Source: Paludibacter sp.
Lineage (GTDB): Bacteria > Bacteroidota > Bacteroidia > Bacteroidales > Paludibacteraceae
Direction of reading: 5' to 3'
Length of the DNA: 6,661 nucleotides
Assembly (NCBI GenBank): GCA_028748945.1
Contig: JAQTOL010000183.1
Span: 1 to 6,661 of the forward strand
This document shows, in pieces, positions 1 through 6,661 of the stretch. The notes beneath the pieces were generated by a model. It was given only the letters and a program-made list of their open reading frames with translations, had not been told where the DNA came from and did no database searches. A program made the translations under genes and the position numbers. Each line of letters begins with the position of its first letter. Positions within the stretch are counted from its first letter, which is position 1.

Positions 1-1018
1 GCTTTGCAAGATTCTGTTCCCCCAACCAGGCACTACGTAAAGTTTCTTCAAGCGTTTCATGGGCAGTCCAACCCAATTCTTCGTTTGCATAACTCGGGTC
101 AGCCCACACTTTTTCAATATCCCCTTCGCGTCGGGCTACAATTTTATAGGGTATTTTTACCCCGTTTACTTTTTCAAAAGAATCAATAATTTCCAGTACG
201 GATAAACCGCGTCCGGTTCCTAAATTGAAAATTTCAACCGTGCTTTTTGTGTCTTTATTCAACATACGTTGTACGGCAATAACATGCGCTTTGGCCAGAT
301 CAACCACGTGAATATAATCGCGAATGCACGATCCATCGGGGGTATTATAATCATTTCCAAAAACCTGTAATTGTTTCCTCAAGCCTATGGCTGTTTGGGT
401 TACGAAAGGAAGCAAATTATTAGGAACCCCCATTGGAAGTTCGCCAATTTCAGCCGACGAATGAGCGCCAATCGGATTAAAATACCGAAGAATGATACTT
501 TGGTATTGTGAATAGGCATAGATTGTATCGCGGATAATTTCTTCTCCAACCTGCTTTGTGTTGACGTAAGGTGACATTGCCGGTTTGATAGGTGCACTTT
601 CGGTAACAGGTAGCACATCCGGCTGACCATAAACTGTACACGAAGATGAAAAAACAATATTCTTAATTTTATGAATTGGCATCAATTGCAGCAAATTGAT
701 GAGTGAAACAAGGTTGTTCCGGTAATACAGCAAGGGTTTTTCAACAGATTCACCAACTGCTTTGCTGGCAGCAAAATGAATGATTGCTTCAATATCTGTA
801 TGCTTTTCAAACATTCGATCCATACTCACGTAATCAACACAATCGATATTTTCAAATTCGGGACGAATGCCTGTGATTTTTTCAATGCCGGTTAAAACAT
901 CAATGTTTGAATTGGAAAGATTATCAACAATCACTACTTCAAAACCCACCTTCTGCAATTCAACAACCGTATGTGAACCGATATAACCAGTTCCACCGGT
1001 TACTAAAATTTTTGCCAT
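1..1018 (-). CDS. galE: UDP-glucose 4-epimerase GalE (C-terminal end cut by window edge)
   Basis: This extended short-chain dehydrogenase interconverts UDP-glucose and UDP-galactose (or the N-acetyl forms) in the cytosol, using tightly bound NAD. I translated the minus strand from the ATG at 1016-1018 and the frame stays open to the edge, giving 339 codons. Seen motifs are the NAD-binding TGGTGYIGSH at residues 7-16, the acidic DNLS at 32-35, HFAASKAVGES at 81-91, SSSCTVYG at 124-131, catalytic Tyr151-x3-Lys155 (SPYVNTK), YFNPIGAH just after it, and later GNDYNTPDG, CIRDYIHVVDLA and REGDIEKVWADP. The usual length is about 340 residues, so only a few codons and the stop should be missing. The residue after the catalytic Tyr is Val, where Gly is common in GalE; this should be harmless. 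The gene starts 8 bp after the nucleotidyltransferase stop, so the two probably share a transcript. No Shine-Dalgarno site is visible. The family call is very secure; N-acetylated substrate use cannot be judged. Confidence 0.96.
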   Translation of the reverse strand, partial: MAKILVTGGTGYIGSHTVVELQKVGFEVVIVDNLSNSNIDVLTGIEKITGIRPEFENIDCVDYVSMDRMFEKHTDIEAIIHFAASKAVGESVEKPLLYYRNNLVSLINLLQLMPIHKIKNIVFSSSCTVYGQPDVLPVTESAPIKPAMSPYVNTKQVGEEIIRDTIYAYSQYQSIILRYFNPIGAHSSAEIGELPMGVPNNLLPFVTQTAIGLRKQLQVFGNDYNTPDGSCIRDYIHVVDLAKAHVIAVQRMLNKDTKSTVEIFNLGTGRGLSVLEIIDSFEKVNGVKIPYKIVARREGDIEKVWADPSYANEELGWTAHETLEETLRSAWLGEQNLAK

Positions 1019-1026
1019 AAATATTT

Positions 1027-1932
1027 TTATTTGAATAATTTCTCAGGATAAATGCCCTTACGGACTAATTCATTGATTTTTAGTACTACTTGTGAACGAT
1101 CTTCAGCATAAGTCACCCCAAACCATTTCGAAGGCGTATCGAGCACTTTACAAGTTGCTTTGTGCTTAACAATCAGATTGTTTACTGCTAAGGGTATATA
1201 GAATTCCGATTTCAATTTTTGACCGTTTTCTGCCAGGAATTCTTTAAAATAATCTAATGAATAATCAAAATAGTCGGGTGTGAATCCCCACATATTCATT
1301 GATACAGGGGTGTTGGCCTGAATAGAAACTTCTTCTCCTTTTTCGTCGAGATAAAAAATGGTACCTCCCTTTTCTTCTATGTGTGTACGTTCAACGACGT
1401 TTTTCAATAAATTGTTTTCATCTACCACGCAGACACCCCGACTAACAGCTCCACTTTCAGACAGCGTATTTCCAACATGATACCCTACCATGCAATATTT
1501 GTTTTGTTTTCCCTCTACACTGCGGAGAAAATCAGCTAAAATAGCAAAGGATTCCTGTCCGTAAAAATCATCGGCATTGATTACAGCAAAAGGCTCTTTA
1601 ATGACATCTTTCCCCATCAATACAGCATGGTTTGTTCCCCATGGTTTTTCACGTTCAGGGATATAAGTTGAGCCTTCAGGGACATTTGAAATTTCCTGAA
1701 AAACAATGTCAGTGTCAATTAAATCTTTAAATTTATCGACGACCACTGCTTTAAAATCTTTTTCAAAACTGGTTCTTATAACGAAAACGACTTTCCCAAA
1801 GCCTGCTTTAATAGCATCATATATGGAATAATCCATAATCGTTTCACCGTTGGGGCCTAACCCATCCAATTGTTTTAGTCCGCCATAACGGCTGCCCATT
1901 CCCGCAGCCAGTACAAATAAAGTTGGTTTCAT
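1027..1932 (-). CDS. Sugar-1-phosphate nucleotidyltransferase family protein
   Basis: This 301-residue protein has a GT-A-like nucleotidyltransferase fold, predicted to join a sugar 1-phosphate to an NTP, releasing pyrophosphate and an NDP-sugar. The N-terminal nucleotide-binding loop is LAAGMGSRYGGLKQ (residues 8-21), a variant of the GxGxR...PK signature of glucose-1-phosphate uridylyl/thymidylyltransferases in which the usual P-K is replaced by L-K. Further features are EKPWGTNHAVL (95-105, the substrate loop), VINADDFYG (117-125, with the metal-binding aspartates), an SESGAVSRG loop (158-166), MNMWGF (212-217), and a C-terminal DTPSKWFGVTYAED segment (265-278). It starts at an ATG just inside a good promoter and is followed after 8 bp by galE, which favours UTP and a hexose or N-acetylhexosamine 1-phosphate as substrates. 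This is inferred from context. In some relatives such enzymes sit beside an N-acetylhexosamine kinase; none is present in this window. The exact substrate is unknown. Confidence 0.85.
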   Translation of the reverse strand: MKPTLFVLAAGMGSRYGGLKQLDGLGPNGETIMDYSIYDAIKAGFGKVVFVIRTSFEKDFKAVVVDKFKDLIDTDIVFQEISNVPEGSTYIPEREKPWGTNHAVLMGKDVIKEPFAVINADDFYGQESFAILADFLRSVEGKQNKYCMVGYHVGNTLSESGAVSRGVCVVDENNLLKNVVERTHIEEKGGTIFYLDEKGEEVSIQANTPVSMNMWGFTPDYFDYSLDYFKEFLAENGQKLKSEFYIPLAVNNLIVKHKATCKVLDTPSKWFGVTYAEDRSQVVLKINELVRKGIYPEKLFK

Positions 1933-1959
1933 ATAATTTTATTTCTAGATTTAGTGGCG

Positions 1960-1967
1960 CAAAGTTA
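1960..1967 (-). promoter_or_regulatory. Bacteroidota -7 promoter element for the nucleotidyltransferase-galE operon
   Basis: Read on the minus strand, the sequence is TAACTTTG followed by CG, a full match to the Bacteroidota -7 consensus TAnnTTTG. It lies 27 bp before the ATG at 1932, so transcription would begin near 1952-1954 and leave a short leader of about 20 nt. I found no clear TTG -33 element at the expected 19-21 bp spacing, which keeps confidence moderate. Confidence 0.5.
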
Positions 1968-2091
1968 ACCAATTGTTTCCAATTTTGAAATTATTTAGTA
2001 ACCATTTTATGAACTATTATGTATCGATATTCAAAATCCTCTAATCGAAAATCTTACTTGATTTTGTTGATAACTTTCTAAATTGCTGCAA

Positions 2092-2099
2092 TATCTTTG
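2092..2099 (+). promoter_or_regulatory. Bacteroidota -7 promoter element, distal copy, for the DUF5715 gene
   Basis: TATCTTTG matches the TAnnTTTG consensus fully. A TTG lies 22 bp upstream (2067-2069, in GTTGATAAC), close to the usual -33 spacing. It points toward the gene starting at 2165. A second identical octamer lies 22 bp downstream at 2114-2121. Confidence 0.4.
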
Positions 2100-2113
2100 G
2101 TTTCTAAATTCTT

Positions 2114-2121
2114 TATCTTTG
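2114..2121 (+). promoter_or_regulatory. Bacteroidota -7 promoter element, proximal copy, for the DUF5715 gene
   Basis: TATCTTTGCA is a full TAnnTTTG match and closely resembles strong Bacteroidota promoters. Transcription would start near 2128, giving a leader of about 37 nt before the ATG at 2165. The nearest upstream TTTG (2096-2099) is only 14 bp away, shorter than the usual 19-21 bp, so this copy lacks a well-spaced -33 box. Confidence 0.45.
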
Positions 2122-2164
2122 CAAAATGAATACACTTCCAACCTGCTAACAATTCATTTCAATT

Positions 2165-2914
2165 ATGATTCCCGGTAAAAAAAAATATTTTCTCATTGGA
2201 TTTTCTTCAATCTTTATTTTCTCCATTTTTTTATTTCTTCTTTTTTTCTTCTTCTTTCTGCCAAAAAAAAGTACCAGATATACTAATTATCAAGAATGTG
2301 ATCACGTTCGATTTGCGAATGCTCCAATTGCTCCAAGTAACAAATTAAACGATAAAAATGATATTCATTTGTTACATGCAATGAAGAATGGGCTTAAGAA
2401 GCCCTTTGAGACAGATTCTGCGTTTTATTCTCAAATAGATGATTTGGTTCGTATGGCATTGCTGGTAAAAGTGGCAGATAATCAGTTCTATAAATTAAAG
2501 TCTTTAAAACACTCTCAACCCTATCTCATTCCCGAAGCCATTGATATGTTGAATGAAATAGGATTTAAATTTCAAGAACGATTAAAAGAGAAAAAATACA
2601 AGAATTTTAGATTCCTGATTACGTCACTTTTACGAACGGAGGAAGCTCAGAATAAACTGAGCCATCGTAATAGCAATGCTTCAATTCATTCTTCACATTT
2701 ATATGGTACTACTGTAGATATATCCTACAAGAATTTTTACAATACTCAAACCGATAGTATTGAGAGTAGTTATGAAGCTGTTCAGGCATTAACTTCAGTA
2801 TTGAGAGAGATGCGTGAAGACTGTAAATTTCTGGCAGTACGGGAACGAAAACAATCTTGTTTCCATATAACCGTAGTTGTTTGCCGGCCGATCGATTCGA
2901 CTATGAATGATTGA
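2165..2914 (+). CDS. Membrane-anchored DUF5715-like / M15-peptidase-like protein
   Basis: This 249-residue protein begins with lysines and one hydrophobic, phenylalanine-rich segment (about residues 8-32) followed by PKK. That suggests an uncleaved membrane anchor with the rest outside the cytoplasm. The soluble part resembles DUF5715 proteins of Bacteroidales and carries a degenerate D,D-carboxypeptidase (VanY/M15) core: FLITSLLRTEE (150-160), then SSHLYGTTVDIS (176-187), matching SxHxxGxxxD with His178 and Asp185 as likely metal ligands, and a final CFHITVV (232-238) with His234 as a third ligand. In VanY-type enzymes the last His follows a Glu three residues earlier (ExWH); here that position is Ser231, so the standard catalytic base is absent. 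A role in peptidoglycan binding or trimming is inferred, not shown. The start codon is set by the lysine-rich N-terminus and the upstream promoters; no Shine-Dalgarno site is seen. The anchor region is rich in A and T runs (9 A at 2177-2185, 8 A at 2263-2270). Confidence 0.75.
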   Translation: MIPGKKKYFLIGFSSIFIFSIFLFLLFFFFFLPKKSTRYTNYQECDHVRFANAPIAPSNKLNDKNDIHLLHAMKNGLKKPFETDSAFYSQIDDLVRMALLVKVADNQFYKLKSLKHSQPYLIPEAIDMLNEIGFKFQERLKEKKYKNFRFLITSLLRTEEAQNKLSHRNSNASIHSSHLYGTTVDISYKNFYNTQTDSIESSYEAVQALTSVLREMREDCKFLAVRERKQSCFHITVVVCRPIDSTMND

Positions 2915-3036
2915 TTGAATTGTAACTGACAAAGAACAAACCCTGATGATTAGCAAGAACAGAGAAAGATAAAACAGATTATAAACAATAGAACATATTT
3001 GACGTTATATGTATCAAAATAAATAATTTATAAAAT

Positions 3037-3663
3037 ATGAGTTTAGTTGATACATTGAACTGGCGATATGCCACAAAGAGAATGAATGGAACAAAAGTTC
3101 CGACTGAAAAATTAGAGAATATTTTAGAAGCCATCCGGTTGGCTCCTACATCATTCGGATTACAACCCTTTAAAGTGATCGTGATAGAAAGTCCGGAACT
3201 TCGTGAAAGAATTTTTAATGAAGCTTGCCCTCAACCTCAAATAAAGGAAGCATCGCATATTTTGGTTTTTGCTGCTAATAAGAAGATTAATGCAGAACAG
3301 GTTGACGAATATATGCAATTAATAGCCGGTACCAGAGGAGTTCCGGTTGATGCGCTGAATAATTTTCGTGCAGCGTTTGCTGGTATTGTAGCCGGAACAG
3401 CTGATCAGAACTTTATTTGGACAGCACGACAGGCATATATCGCTTTCGGTGTAGGAATAGTTACAGCGGCAACTGAAGGTGTTGACGCAACACCTATGGA
3501 AGGATTTAATAATGAAGCATTGAACAAGATACTTGGTTTGTCTGAGCAGAATCTGAGTTCTGTTACCATACTTACGCTGGGATATCGCGATGAGACCAAT
3601 GATCAGTTAGTAAAAGCTACTAAAGTTCGTAAATCATCTGAAAATCTGTTTATTAGAAAATAA
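3037..3663 (+). CDS. Nitroreductase-family NAD(P)H-dependent oxidoreductase
   Basis: This 208-residue flavoprotein is of the NfsB-like nitroreductase type, expected to be a cytosolic FMN-binding homodimer that reduces quinones, nitro compounds or other acceptors with NAD(P)H. Seen features are the N-terminal WRYATKRM (9-16), whose basic residues usually contact the FMN phosphate; APTSFGLQPFKVIVI (36-50), the family segment corresponding to SS.N.QPW in NfsB; an alanine-rich helix with TARQAYIAFG (129-138); and EGVDATPMEGF (147-157), matching the GVDA.P.EGF motif of NfsB. A basic tail (KATKVRKSSENLF) again resembles the FMN-contacting C-terminus. Length is typical. It starts 122 bp after the DUF5715 gene on the same strand, with no terminator seen between, so partial read-through is possible. 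A weak -7-like CATATTTG sits at 2994-3001. A strong hairpin ends it. The physiological substrate cannot be told from sequence. Confidence 0.92.
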   Translation: MSLVDTLNWRYATKRMNGTKVPTEKLENILEAIRLAPTSFGLQPFKVIVIESPELRERIFNEACPQPQIKEASHILVFAANKKINAEQVDEYMQLIAGTRGVPVDALNNFRAAFAGIVAGTADQNFIWTARQAYIAFGVGIVTAATEGVDATPMEGFNNEALNKILGLSEQNLSSVTILTLGYRDETNDQLVKATKVRKSSENLFIRK

Positions 3664-3681
3664 ACGATTTAATCTGTATAA

Positions 3682-3716
3682 AAAAGTCGAATTTCAATTT
3701 CTGAAATTCGACTTTT
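3682..3716. terminator. Bidirectional hairpin terminator between convergent genes
   Basis: The two arms (3682-3696 and 3702-3716) are perfect 15-bp reverse complements around a 5-nt loop, ATTTC. The outer AAAA/TTTT pairs give a T-run on each strand after the GTCGAATTTCA core. It lies 18 bp after the nitroreductase stop and directly abuts the stop codon of the convergent globin gene (3718-3720), so it can end both transcripts. The stem is AT-rich with few G-C pairs. Confidence 0.85.
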
Positions 3717-3717
3717 A

Positions 3718-4158
3718 TTATTTTGTTCGGGGAGCAGTATTTACCATCCAGGAAGAGAAAACATTTATATAATTCCAGAATGAAAGAATGATGTTTTCAG
3801 CTATAGGCAGTTCCAACAGTGCCTGTTTATAGCAATTCAGCCAAACGATCCGGCCTTCGGGTGTGATTGAAAAGGGTGCATGCCGGTTTATTAGCTTCGG
3901 ACTACCACGATGCTGATTAAAATAATCGGGGCCACCGCAAATTTGAATCATAAAATCGGACGAACGGAGTTTTGCCAATTCAAATTCTTCGTCTTCAACC
4001 GGAAATAGTCCCTGAATTGAACTTTCCCGTAGTAAATCATAATGTCTGCTTACCATTTTACGGATACCTTCCTCTCCAAGTACTTTGTAAAACATCCGAT
4101 CGGGAAGGGTTACTTCCGGACGGTCTCCATATTGATAAGTGTTAATAGATAAATTCAT
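3718..4158 (-). CDS. Group II truncated hemoglobin (globin)
   Basis: This is a 146-residue heme protein of the truncated hemoglobin family, trHbO-like. After a short N-terminal extension (about 20 residues) comes FYKVLGEEGIRKMVSRHYDLL (23-43), which covers helices A and B and places a Tyr (Tyr40) at the B10 position. Next are LFP (51-53), then the helix E region FMIQICGGPDYFNQHRGSP (69-87), and RHAPFSI (92-98), with His93 as the proximal F8 heme ligand. Trp106 (IVWLNCY) fits the G8 tryptophan of group II. A final helix carries FWNYINVFSSWMVNT (127-141). Family members bind O2, NO or sulfide, and are proposed to act in NO or peroxide detoxification or redox sensing; which applies here is unknown. 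It lies 114 bp downstream of the epimerase gene on the same strand. No consensus Bacteroidota -7 element was found in that gap, so it may be co-transcribed or use a weak promoter. Confidence 0.93.
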   Translation of the reverse strand: MNLSINTYQYGDRPEVTLPDRMFYKVLGEEGIRKMVSRHYDLLRESSIQGLFPVEDEEFELAKLRSSDFMIQICGGPDYFNQHRGSPKLINRHAPFSITPEGRIVWLNCYKQALLELPIAENIILSFWNYINVFSSWMVNTAPRTK

Positions 4159-4272
4159 TTTAAATCTTTTTTATATGCTTTGTATCCAATTTTTATACAA
4201 CTAAAGAACGTCTGAAGTGTTTGGATTGTTTTTAGAATGAAAGAATATAAAAGACAAACACGATTTTTTAGA

Positions 4273-5274
4273 TTAACTGTGATTTTCCAATCTGGAATCG
4301 TTAAGATCGCTGATCATCCTGTCCATTAAATTATTAATGTGTTCATCAGGTTTCAATAACAGGACATTTTCTTTATACCATTTTACAATTTCTTTCACCC
4401 CTTCACGGAAAGGAATGACGGGATTGAAAGCGGGTACAAATTTTTTTATCTTTGTGTTGTCAAAAATCATGCTGTGCGCTTTGTCACCCAGTAATCCATC
4501 ACCGATTACCGTGTCGTATTTTGCGATTATATCTGAAGGAATATGTACTATGTGAGGTGTTATACCCAACTCCCCGGCAAAAATATTGTAAATGCCATTC
4601 CAGGTGAGCCATTCATCAGAGGTGATATGGAAAGCTTCGTTAATTGCATCCTTATTTCCTAAAAGACCGACTAATCCAACTGCAAAGTCCTTATGATGTG
4701 TCAGAGTCCAGACAGAAGTACCATCTCCGTGAACGACAACCGGTAAGCCTTGTATCATTCTGTTTAATACCGTATATCCTCCAATAAGTGGAAAAAGTGT
4801 TTTTCCATAAGTATGCGATGGACGGATGATGGTATATGGGAATCCCTTTTCTTTGTATTCATCTCGTAAAATGTCTTCGCAGGCAATTTTTTTGCGTGAA
4901 TATTCCCAAAATGGATTTTCAACCGGAGTATGTTCAGTCACGGGAAGTTTTTCGGGAGGAGTCTGGTAAACGGATGCGGAACTAATAAATATAAATTGAT
5001 CGGCTTTAGCAGTAAATAGTTTTATATCAGTTAAAATGTGCTCAGGTTCATAAGCAATAAAATCAACAACTGCATCGAAATGGAAACCTTCAAGGGCTTT
5101 TTGAGCCTCTTTAAAATTCCGAATGTCGGCAATAATTGTTTTAGCTCCTTTTATACCGTATGTGCCTGCACTTTTACCTCTGTTTAAATGATATAAATCA
5201 ATACCTTTTGTGATAGCCAGTTCCGAACAAGCCGAACTTAAATTGCCTGTTCCTCCGATAAATAATACTTTCAT
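4273..5274 (-). CDS. NAD-dependent epimerase/dehydratase family protein (extended SDR)
   Basis: This 333-residue protein has a Rossmann-fold NAD(P)-binding domain with IGGTGNLSSACSELA (6-20), a slightly altered GGxGxxG loop in which the third glycine is replaced by Ser. It continues with a basic HLNRGK (29-34) after beta-2, ADIRN (49-53), DAVVDFIAYEP (67-77), FIFISSASVYQTP (94-106) with the catalytic Ser region, Tyr125-x3-Lys129 (EYSRKK), and IIRPSHTYG (149-157). The C-terminal part with HGDGTSVWTLTHHKDFA (182-198) binds the substrate in this family, often a nucleotide sugar, but the substrate cannot be read from sequence. Arg32 in the HLNRG segment may favour NADP(H); this is inference. It begins 46 bp after the hybrid kinase stop on the same strand, with no hairpin seen between, and is followed after 114 bp by the globin gene. 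The start is the ATG directly before the Rossmann strand. The last 20 or so residues are polar and probably disordered. Confidence 0.9.
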   Translation of the reverse strand: MKVLFIGGTGNLSSACSELAITKGIDLYHLNRGKSAGTYGIKGAKTIIADIRNFKEAQKALEGFHFDAVVDFIAYEPEHILTDIKLFTAKADQFIFISSASVYQTPPEKLPVTEHTPVENPFWEYSRKKIACEDILRDEYKEKGFPYTIIRPSHTYGKTLFPLIGGYTVLNRMIQGLPVVVHGDGTSVWTLTHHKDFAVGLVGLLGNKDAINEAFHITSDEWLTWNGIYNIFAGELGITPHIVHIPSDIIAKYDTVIGDGLLGDKAHSMIFDNTKIKKFVPAFNPVIPFREGVKEIVKWYKENVLLLKPDEHINNLMDRMISDLNDSRLENHS

Positions 5275-5320
5275 AACTTTTTATTCAAGAAATTCATCTT
5301 TTTAATTCGTAAAAGGAGTT

Positions 5321-6661
5321 TTATTTTAAGCACTTCATGATTTTGCTGTACAATATCTTTTCGTCGATGGGTTTGGAAATATAATCATTCATTCCAACGG
5401 CCTTACATTTATCAACATCTACGGTGGTTACATCAGCTGTAAGTGCGATAATAGGGATTTGTGATTTCATAGTATCACGAATATAGGCAGTTGCTTCGAA
5501 ACCATTCATAACCGGCATTTGCAAATCCATCAGAATAATGTCATAGACGTTTTCTTCCATTTTCTCAATGGCTATTTTTCCATTTTCGACAGTTTCTATT
5601 TCAAAGCCAAATTCCAGAAGTATTATTTTTATTAAAAGCTGATTCAAAGCCATATCTTCGACAACCAAGACTCTTACTTTTTTTAATTCCTTATCAGTCA
5701 GAGCTAAATTTTGAATTTGTTCCGGTGCTTTAACTGTTTCAATTTCACTTTTTGAAGTTGGTTTTTCAAAAGTCAGTACAAATCCAAAAGTAGATCCTTG
5801 TCCCAGTTCACTTTCAACAAGTATAGTACCACCCTGAAGTTCGACAAGTTGTTTCACAATGGCCAGACCGAGTCCCGAGCCTCCAAATAAACTGCTTGTT
5901 TCAGTATCAGCTTGTTCAAAATTATTGAAAATATTACTTAATCGCTCTTTTCGAATACCAATTCCTGTATCGATAATTTTAAATTCAATAGTGATTTTTT
6001 CGTCATATTCTTTCAACGCAGTCACACGAAAAATAATTTTTCCTTTCATTGTAAATTTCACTGCATTACTCAACAAATTTAGTATTATCTGGCGCAATCG
6101 CATCGAATCGCCTATCACTAATTGAGGAATTTTGGGATCAAATTCATTAATTAGTTCCAGATTTTTTTCCTTGATTTTTGTTTCGAATAACTGAATTACC
6201 ATCGAAAGGGAATGAGATAAATCAAAAGGTGCTTGTACAAAAGTCATCTTACCTGCATCCACTTTTGCCAGATCAAGTATATCATTAATGAGAATAATCA
6301 ACGCATCTCCCGATGTTTTAATGGCATTTATATATTCTATTTGAGATTCACCAGTTTAGTCTTTAATACTACGTTTGTAAACCCGATAATTGCATTCATA
6401 GGGGTACGGATTTCGTGACTCATATTGGATAAAAATTGTTGCTTTGCTTTAACCGCAATTTCCGCAATTTGTTTTTCATGTTCAGCAATCTCTTTCGCAA
6501 TCACCAATTCATTCTTTGCTATTATTTGTACCGTTACATCATAAGCAATAACGGTGACCCCCGAAATTTTATCATCTGCTTCGCGATAGGGCTGATACAC
6601 AAAATTGTAATAAGCATCCTCCAGTTTCCCTTTATGTTTTATTTTTGCCGGCAGTTTGTAC
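5321..6661 (-). pseudogene. Hybrid sensor histidine kinase/response regulator, frameshifted and cut by the right edge
   Basis: In protein order, the frame entering at the right edge first encodes the end of a PAS/PAC domain (6661 to about 6535, with [13 protein letters not shown] and VTVIAYDVT), then a helical linker rich in Ala, Lys and Glu. It continues into a HisKA domain with [16 protein letters not shown], the phospho-accepting His being encoded at 6415-6417. This frame stops at 6337-6339. The reading continues one frame over from 6355 down to 5321: [14 protein letters not shown] and ILINDILDLAKVDAGKM (rest of HisKA), then a HATPase domain (about 6124-5768) with an N box LRQIILNLLSNAVKF, G1 DTGIGI, F box FNNFEQAD and G2 GGSGLGLAI, then a receiver domain (about 5674-5324) with VLVVED, the phospho-Asp in LMDLQMP (codon 5525-5527) and the conserved SKP lysine. 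The role would be phosphorelay signalling; the sensed signal lies outside the window. All catalytic motifs are intact, so the lesion is recent or a sequencing error. Ribosomes would yield a kinase truncated after the HisKA helix. Confidence 0.88.
6340..6355 (-). other. One-base frameshift site inside the hybrid kinase HisKA domain
   Basis: On the minus strand the upstream frame reads [12 protein letters not shown] (stop TAG at 6339-6337), while the downstream frame reads E-S-Q-I-E-Y from 6349 and has its own stop at 6358-6356. The switch must therefore fall within 6340-6355. Codon CTG (6354-6352) is followed by two bases (6351-6350) and then GAA in the new frame. Adding one base here gives L-x-E-S-Q-I-E-Y, which restores the residue spacing of the L-x3-Q-x-E-Y stretch common in these kinases. 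Confidence 0.85.

Noticed and set aside
400..657. Minus-strand 85-codon open frame.
   Set aside because: It lies inside galE in another frame and has no recognisable protein features.
2126..2149. Seven-codon open frame (MNTLPTC) just before the DUF5715 gene, resembling a leader peptide.
   Set aside because: It begins almost at the predicted transcription start of the proximal promoter, has no ribosome site and no attenuator-like hairpin follows.
2915..3036. Search of the 122-bp gap before the nitroreductase gene for a terminator, small RNA or riboswitch.
   Set aside because: No convincing hairpin or conserved RNA motif was seen; only a weak 7-of-8 type promoter element (CATATTTG, 2994-3001) without a -33 box.
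3405..3599. Minus-strand 64-codon open frame.
   Set aside because: It is antisense to the nitroreductase coding sequence and shows no motif.
4217..4261. Inverted repeat GTGTTTG / CAAACAC followed by six T on the plus strand, like a terminator.
   Set aside because: The arms are only 7 bp with a 31-nt loop, and no plus-strand gene precedes it.
5859..6125. Plus-strand 88-codon open frame.
   Set aside because: It is antisense to the conserved ATPase domain of the hybrid kinase, which explains the sequence fully.
6233..6418. Plus-strand 61-codon open frame spanning the kinase frameshift.
   Set aside because: It is antisense to the HisKA domain; the minus-strand frames carry clear kinase motifs on both sides.

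Overview
The window looks like chromosomal DNA from a member of the Bacteroidota, probably order Bacteroidales. The evidence is AT-rich sequence, no Shine-Dalgarno sites before the start codons, promoter elements of the Bacteroidota type (TAnnTTTG), a DUF5715-type protein, and GalE, nucleotidyltransferase and globin sequences of the kind seen in that phylum. The placement rests on remembered family features, not on a database search.

Layout. Positions 1-1932 hold a two-gene minus-strand operon. A sugar-1-phosphate nucleotidyltransferase is followed after 8 bp by UDP-glucose 4-epimerase (galE), which runs off the left edge within a few codons of its usual end. Together they would make and interconvert UDP-sugars. 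Positions 1933-2164 are a divergent promoter region with one good -7 element facing left and two identical ones facing right. Two plus-strand genes follow: a membrane-anchored DUF5715 / M15-peptidase-like protein (2165-2914) and a nitroreductase-family flavoprotein (3037-3663). A perfect 15-bp hairpin at 3682-3716 separates the nitroreductase from a convergent minus-strand group.

That group reads right to left. First comes a hybrid sensor histidine kinase/response regulator (PAS - HisKA - HATPase - REC), which enters from the right edge and carries a one-base frameshift. Next is a short-chain-dehydrogenase-like NAD-dependent epimerase (4273-5274), then a group II truncated hemoglobin (3718-4158). 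The three share a strand, with gaps of 46 and 114 bp, so partial co-transcription is possible. I see no clear functional link between the epimerase and the other two.

No RNA genes, CRISPR arrays, insertion sequences, prophage genes or attachment sites were seen, and no gene-free stretch exceeds 300 bases. The window is mostly ordinary core metabolism and signalling. The points most worth a second look are the broken hybrid kinase and the M15-like protein that keeps the metal ligands but lacks the usual catalytic glutamate.
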